54,946 nucleotides of DNA from Blastocatellia bacterium (lineage in GTDB: Bacteria > Acidobacteriota > Blastocatellia > Chloracidobacteriales > Chloracidobacteriaceae), in contig JAIBAN010000055.1 of NCBI GenBank assembly GCA_019695185.1, positions 1 to 54,946 on the forward strand, in the 5' to 3' direction. Within the stretch, counting starts at the first letter, position 1; each line of letters opens with the position of its first letter. The notes beneath the pieces are model-generated. The model saw only the letters and a list, made by a program, of their open reading frames with translations. It had not been told where the DNA came from and ran no database searches. Made by a program: the position numbers and the translations under genes. Of the stretch, positions 46,406 to 54,946 are shown piece after piece.

Positions 46406-48013
46406 ATGTTTCGCACGTATGTTTTCTGTGGAATTCTGCTGATTCTGACTGGTTTGGTTTCATTGAGTACCCCAGGCCAAACCGTTTCCAGGGAGTTTTT
46501 CCAACCCAGCCGCCCGAAAGTCATTGTTCTGTTGCACGGAGCGACGGACAAACCGCAACTGCATCCGGAAAAAAGTATCGGACAGTTCAAATTCGCCCGC
46601 CAATATTGGGGCTATGGATTTGTTTCAGCCCTGCTGGGCACGAAAGGGCCACTCCGCACTCTTTCCGGAACGGAATTGACGGCGGCCAATTGGGAAAGCG
46701 CCGCTCTTCGTTCTGATGAACCGTTGGACCATTTTCTGGTGCCGGCCAATCCTGTTGGGGACAAATCGGCTGCGTCCAATAGCGTTCCGCCCCTGTCGGT
46801 CCTGCTGACCTATCGGGACGGCTCGCAAAGTCTGGTTCAGCAGGCCAAAACGGCGATTTCCCAAATTGAAAAACTGTACCGCGCACTCCCGCAACAACCT
46901 GCCACGCAACCGCAAATCATACTGGTAGGCCACAGTATGGGCGGCAATGTCGGGCGTTACATTGTAACCAATCCAACCCAGCCCATTGGCCAACTGACCT
47001 TGACCGAAACCGAACATGCAAAGGCCGATTTCCTGCGGGACCGGACCCTGTTCCTGATTACCCTGGCCACTCCGCACGAAGGGTCGCCGTTGGCAGATCA
47101 ATATACCTGGATTTCGGATTTTCTGACGCAAACCCCGCTTGGCCTCCAGGCTTTTTATGAAATGGTTGGGATGGAGTCGCCCCGCGCCGAGGTTATGGCC
47201 TGGCTGGGAGCCAATTCGGAAGCCACCTATCATCTCAAACTGGGATTTTGGGAAGGCTTGAATACTGGACCACTGGCTCCGCATCTGGCACTGCGCACGG
47301 ATGGAACCGGAATTCCGGTTTATTGTCTGGGCAGTCGCAGCCCCGGCAGGGAGTTCACCGAGGACCCCAATCAGTCCACGCTTGATGTGGCCCATACCAT
47401 GAGCCGGCAAAAGGGAAAAACCCAATATGAAACCATTGGCCTGATGTCATTGGATTATGCTCTCCACATGGCACCGGGAGGACCGGATTCCTGGGGGGAA
47501 ACACCGGCTGAGGCACCGGAACTGGATTGGGTGTGCCGTGCGTTTCAAACCGTGATTCCGCCCGGAGACATCTCCCGGCCACAAACCCGGCCTGAGCTGT
47601 TTCCGACCTACTACCTCAAAACCAACTGGGAACGCGAAAAAGTGGGGCTCTTTGACACCCTTTTTGCCAAGTATCTGGCTCCCAACCGCACCCGGCTGAA
47701 TGATTCAAGCTATGTGGAAAAAACCTCCGATGGCGAAATTGACAACGACGGCATGGTCGGACTCGATTCCGCGCTTGGCTATCGCCTGGGAACCAGCCAG
47801 CCCTATTATTTTGACCACAGCCAAAGCTGGACCGTGCAGGGAAGAACCATTCCGGGTACCTGGTATCGGTTTCAATCCGGGCCGTGGAATTGGGATAATC
47901 ATGGCTCGCTCCGGTTGAATCCCCAGGTTGGCAGATGGCTGTTTGAAAATCTGGTTTCGACCGCTGGCCCACAGTGCAGCCCGGCCCCGTACAGTGTCTG
48001 GACAGGTCAATAA
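46406..48013 (+). CDS. Exported alpha/beta hydrolase (lipase/esterase-like)
   Basis: A 535-residue protein with a signal peptide (about 1-24) and an alpha/beta-hydrolase core. 'VIVLLHGATD' is the oxyanion strand, and the nucleophile elbow is G175-H-S177-M-G-G ('VGHSMGGNVGRYIV'). 'LITLATPHEGSPLAD' follows, as in triacylglycerol lipases and PGAP1-like esterases. A GGAGG lies 7 nt before the ATG. It is predicted to act in the periplasm or outside; the substrate is unknown. Confidence 0.88.
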   Translation: MFRTYVFCGILLILTGLVSLSTPGQTVSREFFQPSRPKVIVLLHGATDKPQLHPEKSIGQFKFARQYWGYGFVSALLGTKGPLRTLSGTELTAANWESAALRSDEPLDHFLVPANPVGDKSAASNSVPPLSVLLTYRDGSQSLVQQAKTAISQIEKLYRALPQQPATQPQIILVGHSMGGNVGRYIVTNPTQPIGQLTLTETEHAKADFLRDRTLFLITLATPHEGSPLADQYTWISDFLTQTPLGLQAFYEMVGMESPRAEVMAWLGANSEATYHLKLGFWEGLNTGPLAPHLALRTDGTGIPVYCLGSRSPGREFTEDPNQSTLDVAHTMSRQKGKTQYETIGLMSLDYALHMAPGGPDSWGETPAEAPELDWVCRAFQTVIPPGDISRPQTRPELFPTYYLKTNWEREKVGLFDTLFAKYLAPNRTRLNDSSYVEKTSDGEIDNDGMVGLDSALGYRLGTSQPYYFDHSQSWTVQGRTIPGTWYRFQSGPWNWDNHGSLRLNPQVGRWLFENLVSTAGPQCSPAPYSVWTGQ

Positions 48014-48410
48014 GAGCCTGTTGGGAAATTTGAAGAATTCGTGTTTGAGCCGCAACGCGGCGGGATGCCAGCCGAGGGCGTCAGTTAAGCATAAACCCTT
48101 TGGTTTCAGCCGCGAAGCGGTGGCAGAATGCTAGCCTGGGGCGCAAGCCCCAGGAAAGTTGCCCCCACGAACCAAGCCGCGGAGCGGCGAAAGAACCGAA
48201 ACGGAACCAATCCGTACTTGTGCCGCCGCTTCGCGGCTAGTGGGTCATGCCACCTTTTCCTGGGGCTTGCGCCCCAGGCTAGCATTCTATCGCAGCTTCG
48301 CTGCTGGAAACAAAGAACTTGCGGCTTAACTTGGCACCTATGGGCGCAAGCCCTGGGCTAGTATTCTTTTGCTGCTTCGCAGCTTCCGAACCAAATTTCC
48401 AAACACACAC
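48012..48410. repeat. Nested inverted-repeat block between hydrolase and DUF4384 genes
   Basis: The spacer is bracketed by imperfect inverted ends (TGTTGGGAAATTTG near 48019; CCAAATTTCCAAACACA near 48391). Inside is a perfect 33-bp inverted repeat (48125-48157 and 48256-48288) whose core CCTGGGGCGCAAGCCCCAGG is itself palindromic, plus a diverged third copy near 48340-48370. The ends resemble those of the element at 46145-46300. No coding frame. Confidence 0.88.
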
Positions 48411-48428
48411 TCAGTCCTCATATCGCCT

Positions 48429-49244
48429 TCACTGATGGGTCAGGTTGACCTGAGCAATCAATATCGAGGCCGTGGCGTAGGTGTTCATTCTGACCACCGA
48501 AGGTTCCGGATTGGCTGCCGTCAGTCCGAAACTGCGGTCAATGGCCTCGACCTCCTCGGTTTTGAGTGATTCGCCAAACTTCCTGACCTGACTGATACGG
48601 GCCGGAATGGACAGATACGACTCGATTTGCTTCCAGGCGCTGGTCGGAGGCTGCCACGGGCACCCACCCGGAAACTGCTGGCAATAGGCCAGCAGCTCAG
48701 GTCCGACTGGTACTCCGGGCAACGGCTGGCGGGTCAGCACAAAGAAAATTTTCTCCACTGCCGGAGCCGCGCCAAAATAAAACCAGCGAAATTGCGGGTT
48801 GGTTTCCTTGCTGGAAGGCAGTTCGTAAGGCACATGAGCCTGAATCCGGTTGACGGCCCCGTTGAGGCGAATATCGGGAAAGAGCATCACCGGGTCACCC
48901 TGGTTTTCGATGTGAAAGACATAGAGATACCCGTCCGTATTTGATTCGAGCACAAACCGGACCGCTTCCCCACCCTGAAACACCTGGAGCGGATTGACCC
49001 GCACGGCAGCGGCGGCACCCGCACCTTTGATTCGGGAAAACAGCGTATAGCCCAAACCCAGCGCAGCCTGTATTGAACCCTGCACGGGGCGGTGCCCCGG
49101 AGTTCGTTGTGGAGTTTTTTTGCGGGTAATCAGAAAGGCGCTGCGGGCTCCGGAATCGTCTTCGGGTTCCTGTGCCCGGCTGATGGGAAGAAAGCCACCA
49201 GCAAGCAGCAGACACAACAGACAACTCAACCAGCGGACTCGCAT
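48429..49244 (-). CDS. Secreted DUF4384 protein
   Basis: A 271-residue protein. The signal peptide (about 1-24) is followed by a DUF4384-type domain (PF14326; about 75-180): 'VFQGGEAVRFVLESNTDGYL', then 'VFHIENQGDPVMLFPD' and 'FFVLTRQPLPG'. The family occurs with caspase-like peptidases and kinases, but its biochemical role is unknown. GGAGG is 4 nt before the ATG, only 10 bp after the kinase stop, so the two are translationally linked. Last gene of the leftward cluster. Confidence 0.88.
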   Translation of the reverse strand: MRVRWLSCLLCLLLAGGFLPISRAQEPEDDSGARSAFLITRKKTPQRTPGHRPVQGSIQAALGLGYTLFSRIKGAGAAAAVRVNPLQVFQGGEAVRFVLESNTDGYLYVFHIENQGDPVMLFPDIRLNGAVNRIQAHVPYELPSSKETNPQFRWFYFGAAPAVEKIFFVLTRQPLPGVPVGPELLAYCQQFPGGCPWQPPTSAWKQIESYLSIPARISQVRKFGESLKTEEVEAIDRSFGLTAANPEPSVVRMNTYATASILIAQVNLTHQ

Positions 49245-49254
49245 ATATCCTCCT

Positions 49255-51105
49255 TCATTTCTTTTTTCCGACGGCTTTGGTTTTCAGAACCACTTCAAAA
49301 ACCAGGGGCTGGGTCAGGTCTTTTCCTTCCGCCAGTGTGACAGAAACGGCAACCTTTCCCTCGTCTTGCGTTTGGGTGGCGGGCAGGTCACCGGGCCGGC
49401 TGGATTTGAGGAAATCCTCCCATTCCTGTTGCTCGCTCTGACTGAGTTTCCGCCCGGCCTGTTGGTCAAACAGCGCCGGGTGCGTCAGTCTGGTGGTGGA
49501 AAAAACCACTGTGAACGGGGTGGAATAGGTATCACTGCGCAACCCAATCCAGTTTTCGTTTCCTTTGGGAAAGACAAAATCGTTGTTTTTCGTGAGCCGG
49601 TTCGATTCAACTCCGGTTTCGGGCAGCGGCTGATTGGTCAAAAAGGTCTGGGCCACGTTTCCTTCACCCGGAGCCACCAGATAGAGATACCCTTCCCTGG
49701 CGGATTCAAAATGAAATTTGAAAGGGGTTCCGGAACTCAACTCTTTTTTCCCGGTCACCCGCTGGCCGGATGCGCCGGTTTTCAGTTCCAGGTCATAGCG
49801 CAGGATTTCCGTCACTGCTGCCAGAGTGGCCTTTTTGTCATCAGCCGGACGGTTCCACCACCAATATCCCCCACCTGCTGCCAGCAGCAACACCAACCCC
49901 ACTGCGCTCAGAATGCCGCCCAGTCCGGACTTCCTGGTTTTCGGAGTCATTGAAACCGGGATTTGAACCGGCAACGGCGGCGGGCCATCCGCCACCGGTA
50001 TAACTGGTTGAAAAGCTTCCGGGAAAGGCTGTCCGGCGGCAACGGTGGGGGCTGCCGGGCGGTGGATTCCGGCAGCAGCCACGGTTCCAGCCAGTCCTCT
50101 GAGGCTGTCCGGCTGAGGAATTCCAGCCACGGTTGCGCGTAAGGTTCCAACTCCGGCGGCGGCCACCGTCGGCCCGACACCAAGCATGGCTGGTGCGCCC
50201 CCGGATGGAGCTTGCGCGGGAATACTGTAGGGCGTGGTTCCACCGGCACCGGGTTCCGTCACCCGTTCAACCAGGGTGGAGGCGCTTTGCACCATCCGGG
50301 ATTCCGCCCGCAGTTGCCTGAGCGAGTTGCGCAGGTGGGTTGCCGAAATCGGACGTTGATTCCGTTCCAGTGCCATACACTGCATAATCAGGCTGGCAAT
50401 CGGCTGGGGAACCTGCGAATTCAGGTCTTTGAGCGGCACCAGCGGGTCCGCCTCGCCGTTCCCAACCGTCACCGCCCGCCGAATCGAACAGGCCGGAGTC
50501 TGCCGGGTCAGCAGGTGATAGAGTGTCGCTCCGACGGCAAAGAGGTCGCTCCGGCCATCGGTGCTGATTTGGTCAATCTGTTCAGGCGGGGCGTAGTTGA
50601 CCGAATAACCGGCCACGCTCGAACCGGCTCCCCGCGCCATTCCGAAATCAATCAGCAGGATATGGCCTTCGGGTGTCAGTTTCAGGTTGGCCGGTTTAAT
50701 GTCACGATGGATAACGGGCGGTTGCTGGCTGTGGAGGTATTCCAGCACCTCCAGCAATTGGTCGGCCCACTCCAGCACCTGTTCAAGCGGAAAAGACCCT
50801 TGTTGCCGGTTGAGCAGTTCAGACAGGTCGTCACCCGGAACATATTCCATGACCAGAAACTGGCCGTCACCTTCGGAAAAATGGTCGGTCACTTTGGGCA
50901 GGGCCGGATGAAACAGTTTGGCGAGCAGGCGGGCTTCGCGTTCGAAGGCCCGCCGCAGGGCGTCTTCGTGAAACAAGGTTTCCTTGACCGCCACGACATT
51001 TCCCAGCCGCCTGTCAGTGGCTTTATAGACAGCCCCCATCCCGCCCTGGGCCAGGAGTTTTTCAATTTGGTAACGTTGTTGCAGCACGGTTCCGGGCGTC
51101 AGCAT
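49255..51105 (-). CDS. Ser/Thr protein kinase with extracytoplasmic DUF4384 domain
   Basis: A 616-residue protein. ATG 51105 sits 5-6 nt after GGAGG; the GTG two codons earlier is less likely. The kinase domain (about 10-265) shows 'LAQGGMGAVYKA', catalytic Lys in 'VVAVKE', 'HRDIKPANLKL', 'LIDFGMA' and an APE-like 'NYAPPEQ'. A Pro/Gly/Ala linker precedes one transmembrane helix (about 394-416, 'ILSAVGLVLLLAAGGGYWW'). The C-terminal part (about 430-610) is a DUF4384-like domain ('GTPFKFHFESAREGYLYLV'), placed outside the cytoplasm. It lies 11 bp after the caspase gene stop and 10 bp before the DUF4384 gene. Confidence 0.93.
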   Translation of the reverse strand: MLTPGTVLQQRYQIEKLLAQGGMGAVYKATDRRLGNVVAVKETLFHEDALRRAFEREARLLAKLFHPALPKVTDHFSEGDGQFLVMEYVPGDDLSELLNRQQGSFPLEQVLEWADQLLEVLEYLHSQQPPVIHRDIKPANLKLTPEGHILLIDFGMARGAGSSVAGYSVNYAPPEQIDQISTDGRSDLFAVGATLYHLLTRQTPACSIRRAVTVGNGEADPLVPLKDLNSQVPQPIASLIMQCMALERNQRPISATHLRNSLRQLRAESRMVQSASTLVERVTEPGAGGTTPYSIPAQAPSGGAPAMLGVGPTVAAAGVGTLRATVAGIPQPDSLRGLAGTVAAAGIHRPAAPTVAAGQPFPEAFQPVIPVADGPPPLPVQIPVSMTPKTRKSGLGGILSAVGLVLLLAAGGGYWWWNRPADDKKATLAAVTEILRYDLELKTGASGQRVTGKKELSSGTPFKFHFESAREGYLYLVAPGEGNVAQTFLTNQPLPETGVESNRLTKNNDFVFPKGNENWIGLRSDTYSTPFTVVFSTTRLTHPALFDQQAGRKLSQSEQQEWEDFLKSSRPGDLPATQTQDEGKVAVSVTLAEGKDLTQPLVFEVVLKTKAVGKKK

Positions 51106-51116
51106 AGGCACCTCCG

Positions 51117-52433
51117 TTATGTACCGGCCCGTTGGACCAGGGCCAATTGCAGGCCGTTGTTGTTTCCGACCGCAGCCCGTGGATGTTGTCCGGTGAATTC
51201 GGCGGTGCTGCCTTTCTGCCGCAGTTCCTGGGTATAGGACTCAACCGCTGACGGCACCTGGCTGCGGACAAACTCAAACAGTTCGCCGGCGGTCACCACC
51301 CGGTCCTGGTCAAAATCGGCTTCGCCTTTCAACCCGCGCAGCAGATAGTAGGTAAACACGCCATGTCCGTCCCAGCGGCTGTGTTCATAGGATTTTTCAT
51401 TGATGTCGCTCGAAGTCAGAACCGCAATTCCCGGTGCGCCAAACAGCAGATTCTCAAAATCCTGATTGATGAGGTTCAGCCCAAAGGAACGCATTCCGAC
51501 CGCCTCCTCACCGTCTCCGCCAATACCGGCGCTGTGACAGGTGTCAATAAAACAGATAAGCCGCTGGGCTTTGATTTCCTTGGTCAACCGGTCACGCAGC
51601 CAACTCATGGAAAGAGCGGTGGCGCTGAAATCCTCGTTTGTGTCGGTGGTCATAAAATAGCGGGTCTTGCGCTGGTTCGGGTCCGGCCCGCCATGACCGG
51701 CCAGAAAGAAAACCAGCAAATCCTCCGGACGCAGTTTCTCAACGCATTCGTCCAGGGCTTTTTTGATGGCCCCACGGGTGGCGGCTTCATTCTCAAGCAA
51801 TTGGATGTTTTCCGGCTGAAACCCGCCGCCCTGTTTGGTCAACAGAAAATCCCGGAAGGCGCGGGCGTCAGCGTCGGCAAATTTGAGGGAATTCCCAAAC
51901 CGATAACGGGAAATCCCAATCACCAGGGCATATTTTTCACCCGCAAATTTCTCGACCTGAACGGCTTTTTTCACCAATGGAGCGGCCATTGCATAAGGAG
52001 TTGACAAAATGCACGCCTGGTAAAATTCCTGCCCGTTTCCCAGGTCGGTCAACACTTCCAGGGAATTTTTCCCCTCCCGAAACAAAAAGCCGGGCATCCG
52101 GGTCAAATCCACTTTGAGCAGTTTCCCGGCGGGTGTGTTGACCTTATCCATAATCCGGTTGGCAGCCTGTCCGTTGATGGAAAGAAAAATGCCGCCATAC
52201 GGAATCTGGTCTGCAAAAGGTTTGGGAATCAAAACCTCCAACCGGCTCAGGTTATGATGGGGAAGATTGACCACCGGCGCTTCAAATTGCTGGAGGCCCA
52301 ATTCCGGCAACCGCACCATAAACCGCAGCGGATTGGCCGGCTGGGAAAAATTCAGCCCGACCACATGCGGGGTCAGAAGGATGAGCAGAAACCCCAATAA
52401 TATCCAGAACATAACTTTCCAGAGCAGTTTCAT
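51117..52433 (-). CDS. Exported caspase-like peptidase (C14 family)
   Basis: A 438-residue protein. An N-terminal hydrophobic segment (about 5-26) predicts export or anchoring; a beta-rich domain follows (about 30-150). The caspase domain (about 165-400; PF00656) opens with 'KYALVIGISRYRFG' and has His247 ('AGHGGPD') and Cys299 ('FIDTCHSAG'), the expected dyad. Bacterial metacaspases usually cleave after Arg/Lys, a property not testable here. GGAGG is 4-5 nt before the ATG. Stop to kinase start is 11 bp, so the genes are co-transcribed. Confidence 0.93.
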   Translation of the reverse strand: MKLLWKVMFWILLGFLLILLTPHVVGLNFSQPANPLRFMVRLPELGLQQFEAPVVNLPHHNLSRLEVLIPKPFADQIPYGGIFLSINGQAANRIMDKVNTPAGKLLKVDLTRMPGFLFREGKNSLEVLTDLGNGQEFYQACILSTPYAMAAPLVKKAVQVEKFAGEKYALVIGISRYRFGNSLKFADADARAFRDFLLTKQGGGFQPENIQLLENEAATRGAIKKALDECVEKLRPEDLLVFFLAGHGGPDPNQRKTRYFMTTDTNEDFSATALSMSWLRDRLTKEIKAQRLICFIDTCHSAGIGGDGEEAVGMRSFGLNLINQDFENLLFGAPGIAVLTSSDINEKSYEHSRWDGHGVFTYYLLRGLKGEADFDQDRVVTAGELFEFVRSQVPSAVESYTQELRQKGSTAEFTGQHPRAAVGNNNGLQLALVQRAGT

Positions 52434-52445
52434 ACGCCCTCCTTT

Positions 52446-52590
52446 TGAATTGAGAATTGAGAATTGAGAATTGAGAATGAAAACCGGCAGTTCCCAGTTT
52501 AGCTGGAGTCAGAGTTACGTCTTGAGGCGTGAAAATTCGCTCAACCGGGAATTGCTGTAATTCTCAATTCTCAATTCTCAATTCTCAATT
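52446..52590. repeat. Inverted pair of ATTGAGA arrays between M48 and caspase genes
   Basis: About five forward units (52446-52479) adjoin the caspase ribosome-binding site; about four reverse units (52560-52590) end at the M48 stop. Both arms lie inside the leftward cluster. Confidence 0.94.
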
Positions 52591-52592
52591 AC

Positions 52593-54323
52593 CTACGGTT
52601 TTCCCGGCGGACGGGCCGGTTTCGCCGACCGGTCTGGCGGCGGTACCGCTTCGGAAACCGCATTGGCCAGATTGGTTTTCACGACCACCGGAGCCACGTC
52701 CTGGGTTGAAATGTTGTTGGTGGGCGGCATAAACCAGTTCTTGTCACCGACCTGACCCAGATAGTCATACAAAATGTCCATATTCGGTGGGACACTGCCG
52801 CCGTTGTTGACTTTGTAGAGCCGGATGTACTCCTTGAGATGTCCGGCAATTTCCCCATTCTTGTTCGGGTCGCGCAAATCCATTAAAGCCAGGGCCAACT
52901 GAAGATGAATTCCCGGCATGGAGCCGCGTCCGTCATCCAGTTGGTGGGCCGCGATGAATTCGCGTTGCGCCCGGTCTTTTTCTTCCGGGGTGCGGGCCGT
53001 CAGTTTCAGCACCCGGCCCAGATAGTAATGGGCTTTGGCGTCATCCGTACGAATCCGCAGTGACCATTCCAGATTGCGGCGGGTCATATCAAACATGTCG
53101 TAATAAAAGGCGACCACGCCGTTGTCGCGTTTGAGTTCCGCCATCAGGACTTCAAAATCCGAATGGCTGCCATAGAGTTTCCCCTGCGAGGCAAGCTGTT
53201 GAATCAGTTGGGCATGTTGCCCCAGGAGCGAACCAATGGCCTGATTGCGTTCCTCCACATGTTGCAGGGAGGACATAAACCCCAGGCCAACCCGCGAGTC
53301 TGCCACCACGGCATTGCGCAGATTGGAATAGAGTTTGGGAATTTCCTGCACGTCATAGAAATGGTTGATGGTATTGGCAAAGGCATAGCGGTCGGCTTCG
53401 TCCTCATCAGCAATATCCCATTCGGTGATGTTCAGATTGCGGATGAACAGGTCGCTGGCGGCATGCCCCATGCCGTACCCAAAGTAACTGCCCTGCAAGG
53501 CACCTTCAGCCCCACCGGTTTTGGCTCCGATGGCCGCCCCGGCCAGGGCGGTCAGCAGGCTGATTTTCTGCCGTTTTTTCTCTTTGTCCTGGTTTTTTTC
53601 CTCCAGGGCAAGCGGCAGCATGGCCTTATAGAACCAGTGTTCCGCCTCGACGTGCGCAATCTCATGGCTGATGATGTAAGCCAGTTGCGCTTCATTGTCG
53701 AGCAGTCCAATCAAACCGGTGGAAAGATAAATCGTGCCGGTGGAAAGCGATTCCGCACGGGGCAGCGGGTCTTGCAAAATGCGGAAGGCATAGAGTTTTT
53801 TCGAATTGCGCGGAACCAGGGCCTGTCCAATCCGGCTCACATAATCCTGCAACATCGGATTGTCATAGAGGGCTTCGACGCCATTCATGGCAGCCTGGGC
53901 ACCAGCGTTGCGGGCCGCGTTGTTGCCGCCCTCGCCTTCCAGCTCACCCAGCACCCGCAACGGAGCGCGGGTATTGATTTGAAAAGCCTGAAGCTGGTGG
54001 CCTCGTTTCAGCTCCGCAAAAGCCCGGTTGACCTGGGCGCGGAATTCAAGGTCGTCTTCCTCCTTTCCCGTGTATTTTTTGACGCCGTATTCCTTCAGTT
54101 CGATGAGTTCCTTGACGTCTTTCTGGTACTCCCGAATTTTCTTTTGCTCCTTTTTGTTTTTGTCGTCTTGCGGCGTTTCAGCCGAAACCGGGAGCGAACC
54201 CAGTCCCAGCAGAACCACCACCAGCGACAGCCAAACAGCCAGCCTGACCGCTCCGGCCAAACGGGAGCGCAGTGCAGGATGGATAGTTGCGGGGGCCAAC
54301 GCTTTGAACGTGAGAAACAACAT
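52593..54323 (-). CDS. Exported M48-family metallopeptidase
   Basis: A 576-residue protein. The N-terminal hydrophobic segment (about 25-48, ending 'PVSAET') predicts secretion. The zinc site is H220-E-I-A-H224 ('ISHEIAHVEAEHW') with the third ligand probably in 'DEDEADRYAF'. A helical C-terminal half (about 360-540) includes TPR-like repeats, as in BepA/YcaL relatives that maintain outer-membrane proteins. AAGGAG lies 7 nt before the ATG. First gene of the leftward cluster. Confidence 0.92.
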   Translation of the reverse strand: MLFLTFKALAPATIHPALRSRLAGAVRLAVWLSLVVVLLGLGSLPVSAETPQDDKNKKEQKKIREYQKDVKELIELKEYGVKKYTGKEEDDLEFRAQVNRAFAELKRGHQLQAFQINTRAPLRVLGELEGEGGNNAARNAGAQAAMNGVEALYDNPMLQDYVSRIGQALVPRNSKKLYAFRILQDPLPRAESLSTGTIYLSTGLIGLLDNEAQLAYIISHEIAHVEAEHWFYKAMLPLALEEKNQDKEKKRQKISLLTALAGAAIGAKTGGAEGALQGSYFGYGMGHAASDLFIRNLNITEWDIADEDEADRYAFANTINHFYDVQEIPKLYSNLRNAVVADSRVGLGFMSSLQHVEERNQAIGSLLGQHAQLIQQLASQGKLYGSHSDFEVLMAELKRDNGVVAFYYDMFDMTRRNLEWSLRIRTDDAKAHYYLGRVLKLTARTPEEKDRAQREFIAAHQLDDGRGSMPGIHLQLALALMDLRDPNKNGEIAGHLKEYIRLYKVNNGGSVPPNMDILYDYLGQVGDKNWFMPPTNNISTQDVAPVVVKTNLANAVSEAVPPPDRSAKPARPPGKP

Positions 54324-54946
54324 GGCTTGTCTCCTTTCTTGCCAAGCCGGAAAGAGATTTTTCCGGCGGGTCCAAGCCCAGGCAGGAAAAAATCTGATTC
54401 AAACCAAGCCGGATTGCTTGTGAAAGAGACTTTTCCGCTTGCTGTTCTTCAGTGCAATTGACGTACCAGGAAAGGACCGTTTCCGGCTCATCAGGCCAAG
54501 CTGTAGGAATCAGGATGTTTCTGGATTTTTCGCATGTTCCCAATAGTGAATGGAATCCGGGGCAGGCTGCGCCGCCGCTGTGACAGGCGGTTTTTCACCC
54601 ACCTGAGAGGAGTTTTCCCCAGCAATTTTTTGGTTTGCAGGCAGTCGGCGTTACCACTTGACTGGGGATTGCTTTTTTTCAGCGGTTCTCGACTGAACCT
54701 GAAAGAACGAGTCAGGACCGCCTGCGGCAACCGTGTCTTTCGCCATCAGAAGTTCATTGACCGGCACGGCACGCCTTCCACGCATTCCGGAGGAATGCCA
54801 CCTGCTCCGGCAGGAGCAGATTCAGATAGCCAGGGTGTGAAGCGGAGCGAAACCCCTGGACTGGGATGCCAAATCCACCCGCACTCCGGCAGGAGTGCGT
54901 TCCCCACGGAGAGATGGCGCTCCTGCCGGAGCGCGGAATCAGGATG
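54324..54946. other. Right-edge intergenic region with REP-like palindromes
   Basis: About 620 bp upstream of the M48 gene. Short frames lack support. Four palindromes sit at 54782-54934. The promoter of the M48 cluster must lie here or beyond, but none could be singled out. Confidence 0.4.
54782..54934. repeat. Cluster of REP-like palindromes
   Basis: GCATTCCGGAGGAATGC (54782-54798), CTGCTCCGGCAGGAGCAG (54802-54819), CGCACTCCGGCAGGAGTGCG (54880-54899) and GCGCTCCTGCCGGAGCGC (54917-54934). They share a CTCCGGCAGGAG-type core with covarying flanks; the last is in the opposite orientation. A CCAGGGTG...CCCCTGG hairpin lies between the second and third. Confidence 0.85.

Overview
The window looks like a chromosomal segment of a Gram-negative, non-model bacterium with a large signalling repertoire. 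It has two Ser/Thr kinases, an FHA/cyclic-nucleotide/DUF4388 regulator, a Roadblock protein, three caspase-fold peptidases, many TPR proteins, and very large secreted PPC/Ig-like repeat proteins. Together with moderately high GC, these point to Acidobacteriota (perhaps Blastocatellia). That placement is inferred from gene content and was not tested against a database.

Layout. Positions 1-9.1 kb hold two paralogous giant secreted proteins (the left one runs off the window) built from nearly identical 588-bp tandem units, each behind a similar promoter-like element and long leader. Positions 9.6-17.5 kb hold two divergent secreted TPR-CHAT (caspase-fold) proteins with a small triple-repeat secreted protein between them. 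Positions 17.5-22.4 kb hold an HNH protein, tRNA-Arg and tRNA-Leu, a helical unknown, a GxxExxY PD-(D/E)XK protein, glmS and a ferredoxin. Positions 23-36.7 kb are mostly a leftward run: a Roadblock protein (rightward), an STN/TPR protein, a Ser/Thr kinase, a K+/H+-exchange-related protein, radA, recR, ybaB, an AstE/AspA-like hydrolase, ftsK, prfB (with the programmed +1 frameshift) and a lipoprotein. Positions 36.9-46.1 kb hold tRNA-Thr, the FHA regulator, a GT2 glycosyltransferase, small unknowns, a decayed insertion sequence, a cupin, aspS, and a channel-like protein overlapping a methyltransferase gene. Positions 46.4-48.0 kb hold an exported alpha/beta hydrolase. Positions 48.4-54.3 kb are a compact leftward cluster: M48 peptidase, exported caspase-like peptidase, Ser/Thr kinase with an extracytoplasmic DUF4384 domain, and a stand-alone secreted DUF4384 protein.

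The two most unusual signals are these. (1) Many intergenic spacers carry a short tandem array (7-, 9-, 10- or 26-bp units) at one end and the reverse complement of the same unit at the other end. The unit differs from spacer to spacer but is usually matched within a spacer. One such pair encloses the GxxExxY gene as 39-bp perfect inverted arms, and one array lies in frame inside a CHAT gene. (2) The M48-caspase-kinase/DUF4384-DUF4384 cluster has the parts of an envelope-facing protease and kinase signalling module that I cannot match to a named system. Other repeats include 26-bp palindromes, a MITE-like element at 46.1 kb, a nested inverted-repeat block at 48.0-48.4 kb, and REP-like palindromes at the right edge.
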